Assembly (NCBI GenBank): GCA_017522345.1
Contig: JAFWZN010000035.1
Location: 1-41,489, forward strand
DNA length: 41,489 nucleotides
DNA from: Clostridia bacterium
GTDB lineage: Bacteria > Bacillota > Clostridia > Christensenellales > Aristaeellaceae
Direction: 5' to 3'
Of the stretch, positions 1 to 7,890 are shown one piece after another (positions within the stretch are counted from its first letter, which is position 1; the number at the start of each line of letters is the position of its first letter). The position numbers were made by a program, and so were the translations under genes. The notes under the pieces were generated by a model, which worked only from the letters and a program-made list of their open reading frames with translations, did no database searches and was not told the origin of the DNA.

Positions 1-11
1 GGAAAGGGGAA

Positions 12-49
12 GCGTTTTCAGTCGCTGCGCTTTGTGAAAACGCGCGATT
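12..49 (+). terminator. Terminator-like hairpin
   Basis: GCGTTTTCA (12-20) pairs with TGAAAACGC (35-43), followed by gcgattttt. This fits an intrinsic terminator for a plus-strand gene lying before the window. No coding sequence is seen in 1-171. Confidence 0.5.
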
Positions 50-80
50 TTTAAGTACATGCCGCCAAAATCGATTGAAA

Positions 81-108
81 ATGGAGAGGGAGTGCGCTCC
101 CTCTCCAT
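81..108. repeat. Perfect 12-bp-stem hairpin
   Basis: ATGGAGAGGGAG (81-92) and CTCCCTCTCCAT (97-108) form a perfect stem around a TGCG loop. No T tract follows on either strand, so it may be a palindromic repeat or RNA structure rather than a terminator. Confidence 0.55.
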
Positions 109-140
109 GCCTCACCCAGAGGTTTGTTGATGGTCTGATC

Positions 141-173
141 CCGTTGCGGTTTTAAGCCGCAACGGAATTTTTT
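141..173 (+). terminator. Intrinsic terminator, possibly bidirectional
   Basis: CCGTTGCGG (141-149) pairs with CCGCAACGG (157-165), followed by aattttttac. The T tract lies on the plus strand and would stop transcription entering from the left. The stem also follows the stop codon of the minus-strand permease gene, so it could serve both directions. Confidence 0.7.
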
Positions 174-1749
174 ACAGGCTGATAAGCTTGGTATTGAAGA
201 TGATCTTTAAAAGAACGCAGAGCGCGATGACAAACGCAGTCAGCGAAAGCGCGTGAGCCCAAACCGTTCCGATCACCGCGACCGGAATAGCGCCCGCGAT
301 GGAAATGAGGGGTGCAGTCAAGCCTCCGACGCCCGCGGCGGCGCTTTGCTTGACCACATAGACCTCGTTTTCCCAGTCAAAGCGCGGGAATTTCAGATTG
401 ATAAACAGCGCCCAAGTGCAGGCGAACGCGTCCAGAACAAAGGGCGTTATAAACATAATTATGCCGTAAACCGCATTGGACGCGAAGGCAACCACGGTAA
501 GAGCCGACGCGGCAAGCAGAAACGGCGCGTGCAGAAGAACGCTCATCAGGATTTTCGCGCCCAGAAGATGCTTGGGCCTGACAGGCAGCGTCTTTAAAAG
601 CCACCAGGTCTTTCCTTCCATCGACAGGGAAACCGCGCTCGGCGGCATGAGCGAACACACGACGCCGATCAGGTAGGCTGCGATGAGCGGAAAATTCAGG
701 TCAAACGGCAGCATGGTCACAACCGATTCGATGCCGCTTGCCATGAACATGATCGCCGCTGCTACCGCCATGACGGGGCTTATGATGGTGTTCATAAGGT
801 AGACGCCGGAAGCAAAATAGCGCTTGAATTCGCGTTTGAGAAGCGCGGTCATAACGGAGGTGGACTTCACGTTTTTGTCTGCGTGGAAGGCTTTGCGCGC
901 GCTTCTGACGGTGGAGCGCGCAACAACAAAGGGGAAGATTTTTCCCGTGATGACAGAGGTCACAGACGCTATAAAGATGCTTATAGCGGCAAGGGGCAGA
1001 AGACCGGCATATTTTTCTACGGCAATTCCGCCGATCCACGCAGCCGGCAGATACGTCTTTTCAAGCGATTTGAGTACCAGCTCGGTAATGCTTTTGATCG
1101 CCTCCATCGAAAGTTCATCCTCCATTTTGGAAAGATACAAGCTTCCGTAGGACAGACCCGCGACAAATATAACCGTCACCAGCGTCTGAACGACCGTCAT
1201 TTTGCGGAATACCGAGGAAAACAGGGAAATGAGCGCGCCGAACAGGATCGAAAGGCTCATGGGAATGATCGGCATGAAGATGAGCGCCGCGATCCACGCC
1301 GGATAGAAAAGAAATGCCGGGGCGGCAAAATATGCATATATGCAAACCGCCGGAAGTGTGACAAAGAACGAAAGGAGCAGATCCTCAATATACATTCGGA
1401 TCATGCGGCTTAATACGATGGAAAACGGATGAATGGGCAGCGCGCTTAAAAAGTCGTAGCCGCTTTTTCTGAACAGGTTCGAGGAAGCGGAAAAGATGCC
1501 GAAAAACAGAAGGATCAGGGACACCATGGACGAAAACAGCGCCGGAATGGCATGGGTAAGCCCCAGATAGTGAAGTCCGTAGGCATAGCCGCCCATATAG
1601 CCCAGAAGAACGAGGATGACAAAGATCCACGCGCCGCAAAGCAGATAGATCCGGCGCTTTTCCTGTTTGTCGGTGGTGTATTTCAGGCGGTTGATTCCGA
1701 ACAGGTTCAGGTTTTCAAGGCGCGTAAGCTTGAGAACGTCCTTAAGCAT
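172..1749 (-). CDS. ABC-2 type exporter, large membrane subunit
   Basis: About 525 aa with many hydrophobic segments, consistent with a 10-12 span permease that pairs with the ATPase encoded just upstream. The start chosen is the ATG at 1749, preceded by GGAGG at about seven bases and overlapping the ATPase stop by 8 bases, a coupled arrangement; an in-frame ATG at 1779 lies deep inside the ATPase gene and has no better ribosome site. The N-terminus is cytosolic and basic, and the first span begins near residue 36. Family knowledge: large permeases of this type partner with one ATPase to export drugs, peptides or lipids. The substrate cannot be read from the sequence. Control is probably by the MerR-type regulator at the head of the operon. 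Confidence 0.85.
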   Translation of the reverse strand: MLKDVLKLTRLENLNLFGINRLKYTTDKQEKRRIYLLCGAWIFVILVLLGYMGGYAYGLHYLGLTHAIPALFSSMVSLILLFFGIFSASSNLFRKSGYDFLSALPIHPFSIVLSRMIRMYIEDLLLSFFVTLPAVCIYAYFAAPAFLFYPAWIAALIFMPIIPMSLSILFGALISLFSSVFRKMTVVQTLVTVIFVAGLSYGSLYLSKMEDELSMEAIKSITELVLKSLEKTYLPAAWIGGIAVEKYAGLLPLAAISIFIASVTSVITGKIFPFVVARSTVRSARKAFHADKNVKSTSVMTALLKREFKRYFASGVYLMNTIISPVMAVAAAIMFMASGIESVVTMLPFDLNFPLIAAYLIGVVCSLMPPSAVSLSMEGKTWWLLKTLPVRPKHLLGAKILMSVLLHAPFLLAASALTVVAFASNAVYGIIMFITPFVLDAFACTWALFINLKFPRFDWENEVYVVKQSAAAGVGGLTAPLISIAGAIPVAVIGTVWAHALSLTAFVIALCVLLKIIFNTKLISL

Positions 1750-2458
1750 CCGCCGCCACCTCCATGAAGATGTCTTCAAGCGTTTTGTCTTCTTTTACGA
1801 TTTTGTCCATGTCGCCGGAGGTGATGATTTCGCCGTTATTTATGATGGAAACGCGGTTTGAAAGCTTTTGGGCCACTTCAAGAACGTGCGTCGAAAACAG
1901 AATCGCGCCGCCGGACGCGCAGAATTCTTTCATAAAGGTTCTCAAGGTCACGCTGGCCTTAGGGTCAAGACCCACAAACGGCTCGTCCAGAATGAGGAGC
2001 CTGGGCGCATGAAGGAGTGAAGATATGATCATCAGCTTCTGCTTCATGCCGTGGGAATAGGTGGAAATGAGGCTGCCCAGCGCGCCAGTGATTTCAAACG
2101 CACCTGCGTATTTTAGGATGCGCTCTTTTCTTACATTGTTTGGAATTTCAAATATGTCGCCGATAAAGTTCAGAAACTGAATGCCGGTCAGATATTCGTA
2201 GATGTCGGGATTATCGGGAATGCAGGCGAAGATTTTCTTGGCTTCGATGGGGTTGTCCTTTATGGAAACGCCGCCTAACAGAATTTCGCCTTCGTCAAAG
2301 GGGTGAATTCCCGAGACTGCCTTAATCAGCGTCGTTTTGCCCGCGCCGTTGGGGCCGATGAAGGCGTGAATATCGCCGGGACGCACGTGCATGGTGATGT
2401 TTTTTACACCCTTGCTTGATCCGGGATAGAGTTTGGTGACATTATTGATCCTAAGCAT
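1742..2458 (-). CDS. ABC transporter ATP-binding protein
   Basis: About 238 aa, one nucleotide-binding domain. Walker A is GPNGAGKTT, Walker B is LLILDEP and the switch His is in FSTHV; the usual LSGGQ signature is degenerate (TYSHGMKQK), as is common in ATPases of ABC-2 exporters. It powers export through the adjoining membrane subunit on the cytosolic face. The start at 2458 lies one base after the regulator stop codon and has GGAGGGG upstream; a longer reading from 2503 would run back into the regulator gene. Spacing on both sides indicates one transcript with regulator and permease. Some members of this family confer peptide-antibiotic resistance, but nothing here fixes the substrate. Confidence 0.93.
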   Translation of the reverse strand: MLRINNVTKLYPGSSKGVKNITMHVRPGDIHAFIGPNGAGKTTLIKAVSGIHPFDEGEILLGGVSIKDNPIEAKKIFACIPDNPDIYEYLTGIQFLNFIGDIFEIPNNVRKERILKYAGAFEITGALGSLISTYSHGMKQKLMIISSLLHAPRLLILDEPFVGLDPKASVTLRTFMKEFCASGGAILFSTHVLEVAQKLSNRVSIINNGEIITSGDMDKIVKEDKTLEDIFMEVAADA

Positions 2459-2459
2459 T

Positions 2460-3194
2460 TCATTGCCCCTCCGTGTTCTTTTTCTTATAAACTTCGATGG
2501 CAAATCCCTTGTGTCCGCAGTGCGTGCAGGTGAGGTTTCGGGTTCTCAGGGTGTGGCGGGCAAACAGCATTTCCCTTTTTCCGGGCGTAAAAATTTCGTG
2601 GCAGGCCGGGCATATGTAATCGACGCTTTTTGCGTAATAATACGAAATGAGCGCGCAGCCCAGAAGAAAAACGGGAAAATATAAAATGATCGGCAGCCAT
2701 ACGCCCTTTATAAAGCCCATCAGGCCGAACGCCCACTCCAGCGCCTCCAGAAGCAGAGCGAAAACAATCAATTTTGTATAGAGCTTGCGTAGCATTCGTT
2801 TGTTGTCCATGCGGTAGGCTATGTCGTGTATGAAGCTCAGGGAAAAATTGTCGGCGGAACGCATTTCGCGCTTCAGCGCCTCCAGACGGCCGAACTGTCT
2901 TTGCTTATCTGCGATTTCGTCCGAAAGCTCTTTTTTCTGCTCGTCGATCATGAGCGCAATTACGTCCTCGGGATGCTCTTCCGTTACGAGCTTGTGGATG
3001 CTTACAATAGGAAGCCCCACCTCGCGAAGATAACACACCGCCTTTAAGCGCCGTATGTCGTCTTCCGAATACATCCTGCGCCCGCCCTCTGTAAGCGAGC
3101 TTGGCGAAACCAAAGATCGCTGATCGTAATACTGAACCGTGCGAACGGTGACGGAAAGCATTTTCGCAACCTCTCCCGTGGTGTAAGATGGCAT
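2460..3194 (-). CDS. MerR-family regulator with membrane and zinc-ribbon domains
   Basis: 244 aa. Residues 1-70 are a MerR winged helix (YTTGEVAKMLSVTVRTVQYY), followed by a helical dimerisation stretch to about residue 125. The rest is unusual: two hydrophobic spans near residues 142-185, then a tail with CPAC and CTHC pairs spaced like a zinc ribbon. The start at 3194 has AAAGGAGG upstream. It heads the operon with the ABC exporter and has its own MerR-type promoter, so autoregulation plus control of the exporter is likely. The membrane spans suggest that it senses an envelope or membrane-active compound, which is inference. The DNA-binding assignment is firm; the role of the zinc-ribbon tail is unknown. 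Confidence 0.88.
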   Translation of the reverse strand: MPSYTTGEVAKMLSVTVRTVQYYDQRSLVSPSSLTEGGRRMYSEDDIRRLKAVCYLREVGLPIVSIHKLVTEEHPEDVIALMIDEQKKELSDEIADKQRQFGRLEALKREMRSADNFSLSFIHDIAYRMDNKRMLRKLYTKLIVFALLLEALEWAFGLMGFIKGVWLPIILYFPVFLLGCALISYYYAKSVDYICPACHEIFTPGKREMLFARHTLRTRNLTCTHCGHKGFAIEVYKKKNTEGQ

Positions 3195-3216
3195 AGCTTG
3201 ACCTCCTTTCATGGAC

Positions 3217-3247
3217 AATATACTTTATAACGCTGCGTCACAAGCAA
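3217..3247 (-). promoter_or_regulatory. MerR-type promoter with palindromic operator
   Basis: On the minus strand -35 TTGCTT (3247-3242) and -10 TATATT (3222-3217) are separated by 19 bases, the over-long spacer typical of MerR-activated promoters. The spacer holds TGACGCAGCGTTA (3240-3228), a near-perfect palindrome TRACGC-N-GCGTYA. It lies immediately upstream of the regulator gene and should drive the regulator-ATPase-permease operon. Confidence 0.78.
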
Positions 3248-3270
3248 GCTACTTTTGAAAAACGGGAAAA

Positions 3271-3987
3271 TTACGCCTTTACCATGTATCTTTCAAACAC
3301 TTTTATCAGCTCGTCCGCTTCCTTGGGCGCATAGCGCGGGGAGACGGCGAGGGAAACGCAATCGAAAGGCTCCGTCGCCCGATAGCTTTCGCCGGTGGGA
3401 TATTCATAGTAGGCAATGGCGGGTTCATATCCGAATCGGGCTTCGAAAAGCTGGGGAAAGGCGGATTTCAACTGAATGACGGGGGGATTTGTTTCGGCGA
3501 GCATTTCCTTCGGGAAATCGGGCTTGGACTTGGGGTTTCTCACATTTTCAAGCCGTTCAATCCAGCGAAAGCCGATGGCGAAGGCAAGATAGTTGGCTTC
3601 GTTCAATTGCACCTTTTCCCGAAATTCATTAAGCTGCACGCGCTTTTCGACCGGGCGGGAAAGAACGTTGTGCCGGACAAAAGGGTATCCCTTCTGAACG
3701 ATTCCAAGGTCTGTGTGGGCGTCCACATGGGTGACGGAAAAGGGAGCGGACAACAGGCCTCCATCCATCAAATCCTTCCAGAAATCAAGCGCCATATCGT
3801 GCGTTTCAAAAACGCGCCCGGGAATCGGACGCGTTTTTGATAAAAGCAGGCGCGTTTCTAAAAAGGAAACGACGTCTTCTTCCTTCCACGGCTCGCGCCC
3901 CCTGACATCGGGCCTTTGTCCAACATCTGCAAACGGGCACACATCGTTTAAGAAGAAGTCGAGATCGATATCCAGTACGCGCATCAT
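3271..3987 (-). CDS. UPF0489 family protein (arginase-like fold)
   Basis: 238 aa, close to the family length. It opens with RVLDIDLDFF and contains VTHVDAHTDLG near residues 84-94; these Asp/His clusters resemble the metal-binding motifs of arginase/deacetylase folds and are hallmarks of the UPF0489 family. No signal peptide or membrane span is visible, so it is probably cytosolic. Two adjacent ATGs (3987 and 3984) could start translation. It is the last gene of the ABC-F operon, 15 bases after a small ORF. Its reaction is not known; a metal-dependent hydrolase is a reasonable inference only. Confidence 0.75.
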   Translation of the reverse strand: MMRVLDIDLDFFLNDVCPFADVGQRPDVRGREPWKEEDVVSFLETRLLLSKTRPIPGRVFETHDMALDFWKDLMDGGLLSAPFSVTHVDAHTDLGIVQKGYPFVRHNVLSRPVEKRVQLNEFREKVQLNEANYLAFAIGFRWIERLENVRNPKSKPDFPKEMLAETNPPVIQLKSAFPQLFEARFGYEPAIAYYEYPTGESYRATEPFDCVSLAVSPRYAPKEADELIKVFERYMVKA

Positions 3988-4002
3988 CGGTGTATTTTCC
4001 CT

Positions 4003-4173
4003 TCAATCTCTGTGGGTTTTGTGCGTGGGGTACATTTGCCGAAAAGCGGTTTCCTCTTCCTCCGTTTCGGGAAGAAACGGGATCAGGCCGGTCATTTCGG
4101 TGGAAGAAACCGTGAAATCCGGCTTCAGGGCTCTTGGAAAACGCTTTCTTTTGGCGGGTTTGTATTTTCGCAT
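4003..4173 (-). CDS. Small basic protein of 56 aa overlapping the ligase gene
   Basis: Starts MRKYKPAKRKRFPRALKPDF and ends with a Glu-rich segment then PTHKTHRD. It is supported by an excellent ribosome site, AAAGGAG five bases before the ATG at 4173. It begins 49 bases inside the 3' end of the O-antigen-ligase-like gene, in another frame, and stops 15 bases before the UPF0489 gene, so translational coupling is likely. The N-terminus is Lys/Arg-rich and may bind nucleic acid or acidic lipid (inference). I do not recognise the family. Confidence 0.65.
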   Translation of the reverse strand: MRKYKPAKRKRFPRALKPDFTVSSTEMTGLIPFLPETEEEETAFRQMYPTHKTHRD

Positions 4174-5783
4174 GCAATCTCCTTTCCGTCTGCGGCCGCC
4201 GGTTTGTCTGTTTCCTTTGCTGAGGACACGCCTGCCGACAGAAGAAGGAACAGAAGGGGCGTTGTGATCGGCTGATTCACGGTGACGACGGAATGCGTCA
4301 AATATATCGCCGCCGCCGCAAACGCCGCCGCCGCATAAGGACATTGTTTCATTTTGCGGTAAAGCGTATGCATGCCGCCGACAACGAAAAGAAGATAGCT
4401 GCAAAGCCCCAGCGCGCCGAGCGTCAGAAGATACTGAATCAGCTCGTTGTGGGCGTTGTCAAAGGAAAGATTGCAGTAGGCGATGATTTCCTTTCCGTAG
4501 GAATCCGCCAAGGGCTTTTTGAGTAAATCCGGGCCGAAGCCGACAAGCTTAACGCGAAGATCGGATTCGGAATACAGCTTCATGCTTCTGACCCAGACGC
4601 CGCCTCTATGCGTGCCCCACGTATCGGAAAAGCGCAGAATCTCTAAAGCGTCTGGAAGCGGCGAATCTGAATTGATGAAGGAGTAATAGATAAAAAGGCA
4701 GATGAAGACGAATGCCGCGCAGATGAGAACAAACCACATTAGTCTTCTTAAAAATCGCGCGGTTTTTTTCCTGATGACGGTTTTTCTGCTCCTTGTAAGC
4801 GCGTAGGAGGCGCATAAAAGCGCAAGGCTGCTCGCGCCCGTGATCGCAGGGTATTGGACCAGATACTTCTGGATGCTCTCATCAAGCGACATATAGCCGT
4901 TGGGGTATGCATGGATAAGCATTGAAACGACGAAAAGACCCATCATCGCGGCGGAAATGGAGTAAAGCGCGCGCGCCAGATATAAACGTGAGGATACGCC
5001 GAAAAGCATACAGGCAAACGCGGAAAACAGAAGCGCGATGATCGCCCCGTCTGCGCGGGAAACAACGACGGCGGCTGCGCCTGTTGCGATTGCCGGAAAT
5101 AAGAGAAAGCTTTTTAGCCCCTTTGCCTTTACGCAGTACACCATGACCGCCGGAAGATACAAGCACAAAAAGGCGGCAAAAAAGTCGATGTTTCCGATGG
5201 TGGATATAAATCTTGGAACGCTTGTTTTTGAAAGCCTCGGCCCGTAAAAACCGAAAGGATCGATGTAGAAAAAGTTTAGCGTCCCTAAAAGCGCGACAAG
5301 AAATCCCGAAATCATAAGACCCTGCACCGCGCGTTTTCCTGCGCCGGGCGCTCGGGAAACGATGATGTGCACGCACAGCATTGCAAGAATGAAAAGAAGA
5401 CCGCTTTTTCTTCCCTCATCGCCCGTGAAAGCGGACGCGGGATCGCTGGACATCGAGCAGGAAACCGCCGCAATTACGGAAAACGCGAGCATGCCCCAGT
5501 CCGCAAGGGAGAGGGAAAACGGCTCGTAAATTTTGCCGGTCAGAGATTTGCGTTTCAAATAGCTTAAAAGCATATAGGAAACGAGCCCGAAGTACGCCGA
5601 ATAACAGTACACGGCGTGCTTAAAGCGATTGATGTTGAAAAAAAGGTCGTCGAAAATTACGGGGTGCAGAAGCATCACGAAAAACGCAAACACCGCGCCC
5701 ATGAGACGCGAAAGGTTTTCACCGCTGAAAACGGGTGAAATCCGCTCTTTCACGCTCGGGGATTCTTTGTTGACAGCGTCCAT
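4125..5783 (-). CDS. O-antigen ligase / polymerase-like membrane protein
   Basis: About 552 aa with 11-13 hydrophobic segments. A long extracytoplasmic loop in the second half is followed by SFDNAHNELIQYLLTLG, typical of the Wzy/WaaL superfamily, where conserved residues near this loop act on undecaprenyl-linked sugars. In a Gram-positive it may polymerise or ligate a surface polysaccharide or glycosylate proteins. The start at 5783 overlaps the ABC-F stop as TAATG with GGAGGA upstream, so the two are translationally coupled. No glycosyltransferase genes lie beside it, so it would act on a polymer made elsewhere. The exact acceptor is unknown. Confidence 0.85.
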   Translation of the reverse strand: MDAVNKESPSVKERISPVFSGENLSRLMGAVFAFFVMLLHPVIFDDLFFNINRFKHAVYCYSAYFGLVSYMLLSYLKRKSLTGKIYEPFSLSLADWGMLAFSVIAAVSCSMSSDPASAFTGDEGRKSGLLFILAMLCVHIIVSRAPGAGKRAVQGLMISGFLVALLGTLNFFYIDPFGFYGPRLSKTSVPRFISTIGNIDFFAAFLCLYLPAVMVYCVKAKGLKSFLLFPAIATGAAAVVVSRADGAIIALLFSAFACMLFGVSSRLYLARALYSISAAMMGLFVVSMLIHAYPNGYMSLDESIQKYLVQYPAITGASSLALLCASYALTRSRKTVIRKKTARFLRRLMWFVLICAAFVFICLFIYYSFINSDSPLPDALEILRFSDTWGTHRGGVWVRSMKLYSESDLRVKLVGFGPDLLKKPLADSYGKEIIAYCNLSFDNAHNELIQYLLTLGALGLCSYLLFVVGGMHTLYRKMKQCPYAAAAFAAAAIYLTHSVVTVNQPITTPLLFLLLSAGVSSAKETDKPAAADGKEIACENTNPPKESVFQEP

Positions 5784-7702
5784 TATTCCTCCATAAGCAT
5801 CGCAAGCTCTTCCCACTTTTCGTACATTTCGTCGAGCTCGTCTTTCATCTGCTTGCGCTCGTTTTCAATGCGCATGGCGTTTTCGTGATCCTGCCATGTT
5901 TCAGCGCGTCCGAGAATGTCCTCAAGCTCTGCAAGTCTGCCCTCTTTTTCTGAAATATCCTTCTCCAGCTGCTTGAACTGAACCTTCTGCGCGCGGATGT
6001 TTTCCTTTTGCGCGCGCTCTTTTTTCTTTTCCTTGTCGATCTGGGTTTTGGTTTTCCCGAAGGCGTCCTCTTCCGCGAGATTCAAAGCCATCTGCCGCTT
6101 TTTCTCAAGATAGTCGTCGTAATTGCCCACGTACTCGGTTACGCCGTCCTTGGTCATTTCAATCACGCGCGTAGCCACGCGGTTGATGAAATAGCGGTCG
6201 TGCGAGACGGTCAGAATCGTGCCTTCAAAGCCGTCCAAGGCGCCCTCGAGCACCTCGCGGCTGTCCATATCCAGGTGGTTGGTCGGTTCGTCCAGAATGA
6301 GGAAATTGTCCTTTTTCAGCATCAGCTTTGCAAGCGCGACGCGCCCGCGCTCGCCGCCGGACAGGGTTTTGATGGGCCTGAACACGTCCTCGCCCGTAAT
6401 CAGGAAAAGCGCCAGCGTGTTTCTGACTCTGCCGGGCTCCATCTGCGGGAAATCGTCCCATACCTCGCTCATGATTTCTTTTTCGGGATGAAGATCGGCC
6501 TGCTGCTGATCATAATAGCCCACGTCCACGTTCGCGCCGTAGAGAACCGTGCCGGTATCGGGGAGCATCGAGCGGGTGAGGATGTTTAAAAGCGTTGTCT
6601 TTCCGACGCCGTTCGGGCCGATCAACGCTACGCGGTCGCCGGCTCTTAAATGCAGGTGGAAATTGGTGAAAAGCGTTCTTTCGCCAAAGGATTTCTGAAG
6701 ATCCTTGACGATCATTACGTCGTCGCCGGTCTGCCTTCTCGCTTCAAAGCGGAAGCGCACCTTCTGATCGTCCACCGGCTTTTCAAGGCGTTCGATTTTT
6801 TCAAGTCTCTTTTCGCGGCTTTCCGCGGCTTTGATGGATTTTTCGCGGTTAAACATGCGGTATCTTCGGATAATGGCCTCCTGCCGCTCGATCTCCGCCT
6901 GCTGGAGGTTGTATTCCTTGATCTGCCGTTCAAGATCGGCCTCGCGCTTTACGGCGAATTGATCGTAGTTGCCGGTGTACTGGGTGATGCGCGTTTGCCT
7001 TAGCTCCGCCATATTGTCGCATACCGCGTTTAGGAAATAGCGGTCGTGGGAAATGACAAGCACCGTGCCCTTGTATTTTTTGAGCGTTTCTTCCAGCCAC
7101 TGCGTGCTGTCCAGATCCAGATGGTTGGTCGGCTCGTCCAAAAGCAGAAGATCCGGCTCTCTTAAAAGCAGACGCGCGAGGGTCAGGCGCGTTTTCTCGC
7201 CGCCGGACAAAAGATGCGCGGGCTGATTGCGCCTTTCCTCGGTGAAGCCGAGGCCGGCGAGCACGCCCTGCACGCGGCTGGGCCATTCGTAGCCGCCCGC
7301 ATCCTCAAACCGCGCCATGAGCCGATCATAGGAATTGGTGAGGATCGCCATTTTCTGCGCATCCTCATGGCATTCGGCCATTTCTCTCTCCATTTCGCGA
7401 AGGCGCACTTCCATGCGCTTGACGTCGTCAAATACGCGCGAAAGCTCCTCCGTCACGGTGAGGCTTGAATCGATGTCCGCATGCTGCGTAAGATATCCGA
7501 TGGTTTTGCCCTTCATCAAGGAAACCGTGCCTTCGTCGGGCTGCAGAACGCCTGCAATAATCTGAAAAAGCGTGCTCTTTCCGCTGCCGTTCACGCCGAC
7601 CAGACCCATGCGGCTGCCTTCCGAAAGGGTCAGATTGATATCCGTAAGAACCCGGTTCATGACAAAGGATTTATATATATGACTGAGCGTTAAAAGTATC
7701 AT
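5783..7702 (-). CDS. ABC-F family ATPase, YdiF-like
   Basis: 639 aa with two ABC domains in one chain and no membrane spans: Walker A GVNGSGKST (36-44) and GPNGVGKTT, signatures LSGGEKTR and LSGGERGR, and two LDEPTNHLD Walker B motifs. A charged linker joins the domains, and a C-terminal coiled coil of about 80 residues follows. This architecture is that of ABC-F translation factors that act at the ribosomal E site, and the length matches B. subtilis YdiF. Some ABC-F proteins protect ribosomes from antibiotics, but nothing here proves a resistance role. The SD AAAGGA lies unusually far (about 12 bases) from the ATG; a three-codon reading frame sits between them. Confidence 0.93.
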   Translation of the reverse strand: MILLTLSHIYKSFVMNRVLTDINLTLSEGSRMGLVGVNGSGKSTLFQIIAGVLQPDEGTVSLMKGKTIGYLTQHADIDSSLTVTEELSRVFDDVKRMEVRLREMEREMAECHEDAQKMAILTNSYDRLMARFEDAGGYEWPSRVQGVLAGLGFTEERRNQPAHLLSGGEKTRLTLARLLLREPDLLLLDEPTNHLDLDSTQWLEETLKKYKGTVLVISHDRYFLNAVCDNMAELRQTRITQYTGNYDQFAVKREADLERQIKEYNLQQAEIERQEAIIRRYRMFNREKSIKAAESREKRLEKIERLEKPVDDQKVRFRFEARRQTGDDVMIVKDLQKSFGERTLFTNFHLHLRAGDRVALIGPNGVGKTTLLNILTRSMLPDTGTVLYGANVDVGYYDQQQADLHPEKEIMSEVWDDFPQMEPGRVRNTLALFLITGEDVFRPIKTLSGGERGRVALAKLMLKKDNFLILDEPTNHLDMDSREVLEGALDGFEGTILTVSHDRYFINRVATRVIEMTKDGVTEYVGNYDDYLEKKRQMALNLAEEDAFGKTKTQIDKEKKKERAQKENIRAQKVQFKQLEKDISEKEGRLAELEDILGRAETWQDHENAMRIENERKQMKDELDEMYEKWEELAMLMEE

Positions 7703-7744
7703 TTAACCATGATTCCTTTCAAATGCATAATTAACCACGATACT

Positions 7745-7773
7745 ATTATAGCAAAAAAGCGTTTATTTCGCAA
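7745..7773 (-). promoter_or_regulatory. SigA promoter of the ABC-F operon
   Basis: On the minus strand -35 TTGCGA (7773-7768), 17-base spacer, -10 TATAAT (7750-7745). The -10 lies 42 bases before the ABC-F start codon. Confidence 0.8.
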
Positions 7774-7847
7774 CAAAAAGCGCCCAATGCCCGCCCGCGC
7801 GCCGATAAATTCATGTAAAGAGAATTCCCTTTTTGATAGAAATCCGC

Positions 7848-7853
7848 TATAAT
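7848..7853 (+). promoter_or_regulatory. Candidate -10 box for the CapA-like gene
   Basis: TATAAT lies 37 bases before the start codon. The position expected for -35 (TTCCCT, 7825-7830) is a poor match, so this promoter may need an activator or be weak. Confidence 0.5.
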
Positions 7854-7890
7854 GAATGGGCAAACATATTGATGTTCGAGGTAATTTTCA

